Assembly: GCA_026991005.1 (NCBI GenBank)
Contig: JALXCH010000115.1
Location: 1 to 25,791 of the forward strand
Direction of reading: 5' to 3'
DNA length: 25,791 bases
Source of the DNA: Calditrichia bacterium
Lineage (GTDB): Bacteria; Calditrichota; Calditrichia; RBG-13-44-9
In this document: positions 24,029-25,791 of the stretch, piece by piece
How the letters are laid out: each line of letters begins with the position of its first letter
How positions within the stretch are numbered: position 1 is the first letter of the stretch
The notes under the pieces: model-generated
Seen by the model: only the letters and a program-made list of their open reading frames with translations
The model's database searches: none
Told to the model about the DNA's origin: nothing
Program-made: the position numbers and the translations under genes

Positions 24029-24083
24029 AATCCAACCTTCCACGGATTTAAAGAACATTTCATGCTGGAAAGGTTGGGATTTT
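24029..24083. repeat. Imperfect inverted repeat upstream of the IS element
   Basis: AAATC-CAACCTT-CC (24029-24041) pairs with GGAAAGGTTGGGATTT (24067-24082), with two single-base bulges, around a 25-base loop that ends with a short ATTT-rich stretch. It lies about 70 bases outside the left IS end and does not match the IS termini. It could be an older mobile-element end or an RNA hairpin. Confidence 0.45.
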
Positions 24084-24149
24084 GTAGGAAAGATCTTAAA
24101 AAAATCTTCAAGGGTTGATCGGTTTTAAAGTAATTCTGATTAAATTAAA

Positions 24150-24205
24150 GGCATTGTAAATTTTTATGTTGAAATTTTGAGGAAAAATGATTAGGGTATC
24201 TCCTG
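24150..24205. repeat. Left terminal inverted repeat of the IS256-like element
   Basis: It runs from GG-CATTGT to GGGTATCTCCTG and matches the reverse complement of 25432-25484 with small gaps. The strongest blocks are CATTGT, TGTTGAAATTT, GAGG and ATCTCCTG. Confidence 0.78.
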
Positions 24206-24234
24206 AAGATAAGAAAAGATAGGAGGAGATACCC
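24194..24234 (+). promoter_or_regulatory. Hairpin that can hide the transposase ribosome-binding site
   Basis: GGGTATCTCCT (24194-24204) is a perfect inverted copy of AGGAGATACCC (24224-24234), giving an 11-bp stem with a 19-base loop. The right arm contains most of AGGAGGAG (24221-24228), the ribosome-binding site, and ends directly before the ATG at 24235. A transcript entering from outside would include both arms and have poor initiation. A start inside the loop would exclude the left arm and free the site. Confidence 0.7.
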
Positions 24235-25476
24235 ATGCCATCGCTTGTGGTAACTAAATTTAAGTTTTCTGATTTTTTGAATCAACTGTTTGATAATCTT
24301 AAAGTTCGCAGAATGCTGTGCAAAAAATTTATAGCAATGTTAAAAGAAGAATTAGAGAAAGCATTGATTGAATTTCGGGACAAGGAGGTCATTGGTACGC
24401 CCCGTTATTCTTGGGGGAATATTTGGAAGCGTTGGGGCTATCGGTATCGTAAATGGATAGAGACTCCAATAGGTTATTTAGAGCATGTACGGATTCCTCG
24501 TGTTCGCAACGCCCATCATGAGATTCGTCTTTTTACGGATCAGTACGTGAAACGTTTTTCGATAATGAAAGAGGCGATGTTAGAGATGTATGTGAGCGGA
24601 ATGAGCACCCGTCATGTAAGTATTTTAAGTAAGAAATTATTTTCGATAGGTTTGTCTGCCAACGCCATTAGTCATTTAAAAGATTTTGTGGAAGAACAAT
24701 TAAAAAAGATGCGTGAGAGTCGCATAGAGATGGCTATTAAAGCTCTGGTTGTGGATGGAATCCATGGGAATTATCGTTTATCGGGTCAAAAAGGTTTATG
24801 TCTTGTAGCTTTTGGTATAGATGAGAATGGCGAGGCTCATTTATTGGATTGGCATGCGTGTGACTCAGAAAGTAGGCCTAAATGGCGCAAACTATTTCGT
24901 CGATTACGTAACCGGGGATTACAGCAGGTAGAGTTGTTAGTCAGTGATAATGCAAAGGGAGCCGTTGGGGCTTATCGTGATGTTTGGAGAGATTCAGGAA
25001 AGCATCAATTGTGCTTATGGCATTTTCAGCCCACAGGGTCCTGAGGAAAAGAGTTATCTCGAAAGCTCCAGGATCGTAACTGGACGAATGAAAAAAATTT
25101 TTCTAAACAATACTGGGAAATTTTTGCTGCCAATGATAAAGAGGAGTGTGAAAAACGTGCGGAACGTTTTATCCAGGATTGGAAACGTGAAACAAAAATG
25201 ATTAAGACCTTTACCCGAAACTGGGATCGTTTGACCCCTCATCTGGACTATCCAGCACAATGGATACATCGAATTAGAACGGTGAACTTGGTTGAGAATT
25301 TCTTCTCACAACTATGAGATTTTATCGGGCGATTTCCTGGTTGGTTGAATGAAAACCATATCGATCCACTTGTAGCGCTTTATGTAAAGTCAAAAAAGGT
25401 CTTTGAAATAAACAAATCTGAGTTTTATAGGCAGGAGATGCCCATGTACCTCATAAATTTCAACACAATTACTTGA
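24235..25476 (+). pseudogene. IS256-family transposase with two in-frame TGA codons
   Basis: The reading frame spans 413 codons, a normal IS256 length, but is cut by TGA at 25042-25044 (codon 270) and 25315-25317 (codon 361). The frame itself is never shifted. The DDE residues can be placed as Asp174 ('LVVDGIHG'), Asp238 ('LVSDNAKGA') and Glu354 ('RTVNLVENFF'). The C-terminal block 'DFIGRFPGWLNENHIDP' follows the second stop. Both stops could come from CGA by one C-to-T change. ATG is preceded by AGGAGG at 8 bases. The true stop (25474-25476) lies inside the right terminal repeat. Only a 269-residue product lacking Glu354 would be made, so it should be inactive. Confidence 0.9.
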
Positions 25477-25484
25477 CAATGTCC
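25432..25484. repeat. Right terminal inverted repeat of the IS256-like element
   Basis: It reads CAGGAGATGCCC inward and ends ACAATGTCC, the inverted partner of the left end. It also overlaps the last codons and stop of the transposase frame. CAGGAGATGCCCATG here strongly resembles GGAGGAGATACCCATG at the transposase start. Confidence 0.75.
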
Positions 25485-25508
25485 TTCATTTCAACCTCCT
25501 AAATATTA

Positions 25509-25790
25509 TTATTTAATATAAATTAATTTAATTAAATTAGAATAATAAAAACTTTTTCCATTATTAAGTTTAGCAACACAATAATATGTTCCCGAGCTAA
25601 TATATTGTTTATGTTGGTTTTGTGCTTCCCAGTGGAATGAATGCATCCCTTCGTTTAAAAATCCAAGATTAATTTTACTTATTGATTGTCCAATTAAATT
25701 ATATATATAAATTGTTGTATTTCCAGAAAAAGGTATTCGAATTTGAAATGTTGTTTTATAATTAAATGGATTAGGAAAATTTCTTAATAA
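25509..25790 (-). CDS. C-terminus of an AT-rich secreted protein with T9SS-type sorting domain (partial)
   Basis: The frame is open from the window end to TAA (25509-25511), 93 residues, with no start in the window. It begins 'LLRNFPNPFNYKTTFQIRIP', the NFPNPFN hallmark of type IX sorting domains. It continues 'NTTIYIYNLIGQSI', 'EGMHSFHWEA' and 'ISSGTYYCVAKL', and ends with a Lys/Ile-rich tail. The rest of the protein lies beyond the window. The DNA is extremely AT-rich (mostly AAA, AAT, ATT and TTA codons), unlike the other two T9SS genes here, so recent acquisition is possible. The right end of the IS lies only 24 bases from its stop. Confidence 0.82.
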   Translation of the reverse strand, partial: LLRNFPNPFNYKTTFQIRIPFSGNTTIYIYNLIGQSISKINLGFLNEGMHSFHWEAQNQHKQYISSGTYYCVAKLNNGKSFYYSNLIKLIYIK

Positions 25791-25791
25791 A

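Larger units (their letters stand above)
24150..25484 (+). mobile_element. IS256-family insertion sequence, about 1.34 kb, with inactivated transposase
   Basis: The element is bounded by imperfect terminal inverted repeats. The left end reads GGCATTGT... with TGTTGAAATTTT-GAGG further in. The right end, reverse-complemented, reads GGACATTGT... with TGTTGAAATTTATGAGG. The similarity continues inward to GGGTATCTCCTG (left) and GGGCATCTCCTG (right), so about 55 bases are related at each end. The size and a single DDE transposase fit the IS256 (mutator) family. I see no 8-9 bp target duplication next to the ends (AAATTAAA left, TTCATTTC right). Composition is AT-richer than the upstream genes. 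It lies between the barrel gene and an AT-rich T9SS gene fragment. Confidence 0.85.

Noticed and set aside
25042..25317. TGA recoding as an amino acid
   Set aside because: Many genes in the window, including tmk and hsdM, end with TGA at sensible positions, so TGA is a stop codon here; the transposase is simply broken.
1..25791. CRISPR arrays, tRNA and rRNA genes
   Set aside because: No regularly spaced repeats, T-arm-like sequences or rRNA-like stretches were recognised by eye; a covariance search could still find a short RNA.

Overview
The window looks like a chromosomal segment of a Gram-negative bacterium of the FCB superphylum, possibly Calditrichota or a related lineage. Three proteins end in a type IX secretion (T9SS) type A-like sorting domain with the 'YPNPFNP' hallmark, and an outer-membrane beta-barrel candidate is present. 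The taxon is an inference. Most of the window is moderately GC-rich; the last 1.6 kb is clearly AT-richer.

Layout. (1) 1-3.6 kb, + strand: the end of a MATE exporter, thymidylate kinase (tmk) and an S41 carboxy-terminal processing protease. (2) 3.6-9.2 kb, - strand: two secreted repeat proteins (an LVIVD-type propeller and a 'DGGYxxxG' repeat protein) that flank a small membrane protein and about 1 kb of decayed transposase remains. (3) 9.5-18.0 kb, - strand: one tightly coupled defence operon, read hsdM, AlbA_2-type ATPase/regulator, 61-codon small ORF, hsdS, mntA, hepT, hsdR, YgjP-like metallopeptidase. Four junctions are ATGA overlaps. It is a type I restriction-modification system with a HepT/MntA toxin-antitoxin pair between specificity and restriction subunits. 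(4) 18.4-21.5 kb, - strand: a D-serine dehydratase/D-threonine aldolase-like PLP enzyme, an AmgK-like sugar kinase, and a HAD-fold protein whose catalytic motifs are all lost. (5) 21.5-22.0 kb: a SlyD-like peptidyl-prolyl isomerase with a His-rich tail and a clear terminator. (6) 22.3-23.8 kb, + strand: fluoride channel crcB, a DUF190 protein and a beta-barrel-like exported protein. (7) 24.15-25.48 kb: a complete but inactivated IS256-family element whose ends I could align. Its transposase has two in-frame TGA codons and its ribosome-binding site lies in a hairpin. (8) 25.5 kb to the end, - strand: the C-terminus of a very AT-rich T9SS cargo protein without an in-window start.

How it works together: the defence operon should modify host DNA (HsdM plus HsdS) and cut foreign DNA (with HsdR). 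HepT/MntA may add an abortive or stabilising layer, and the metallopeptidase and AlbA_2 protein are candidate controllers. The D-amino-acid enzyme/kinase/pseudo-HAD cluster suggests cell-wall sugar or D-amino-acid salvage, but that role is inferred. I saw no rRNA, tRNA, CRISPR array or recognisable riboswitch. I could not call promoters with confidence, because the consensus for this lineage is uncertain.
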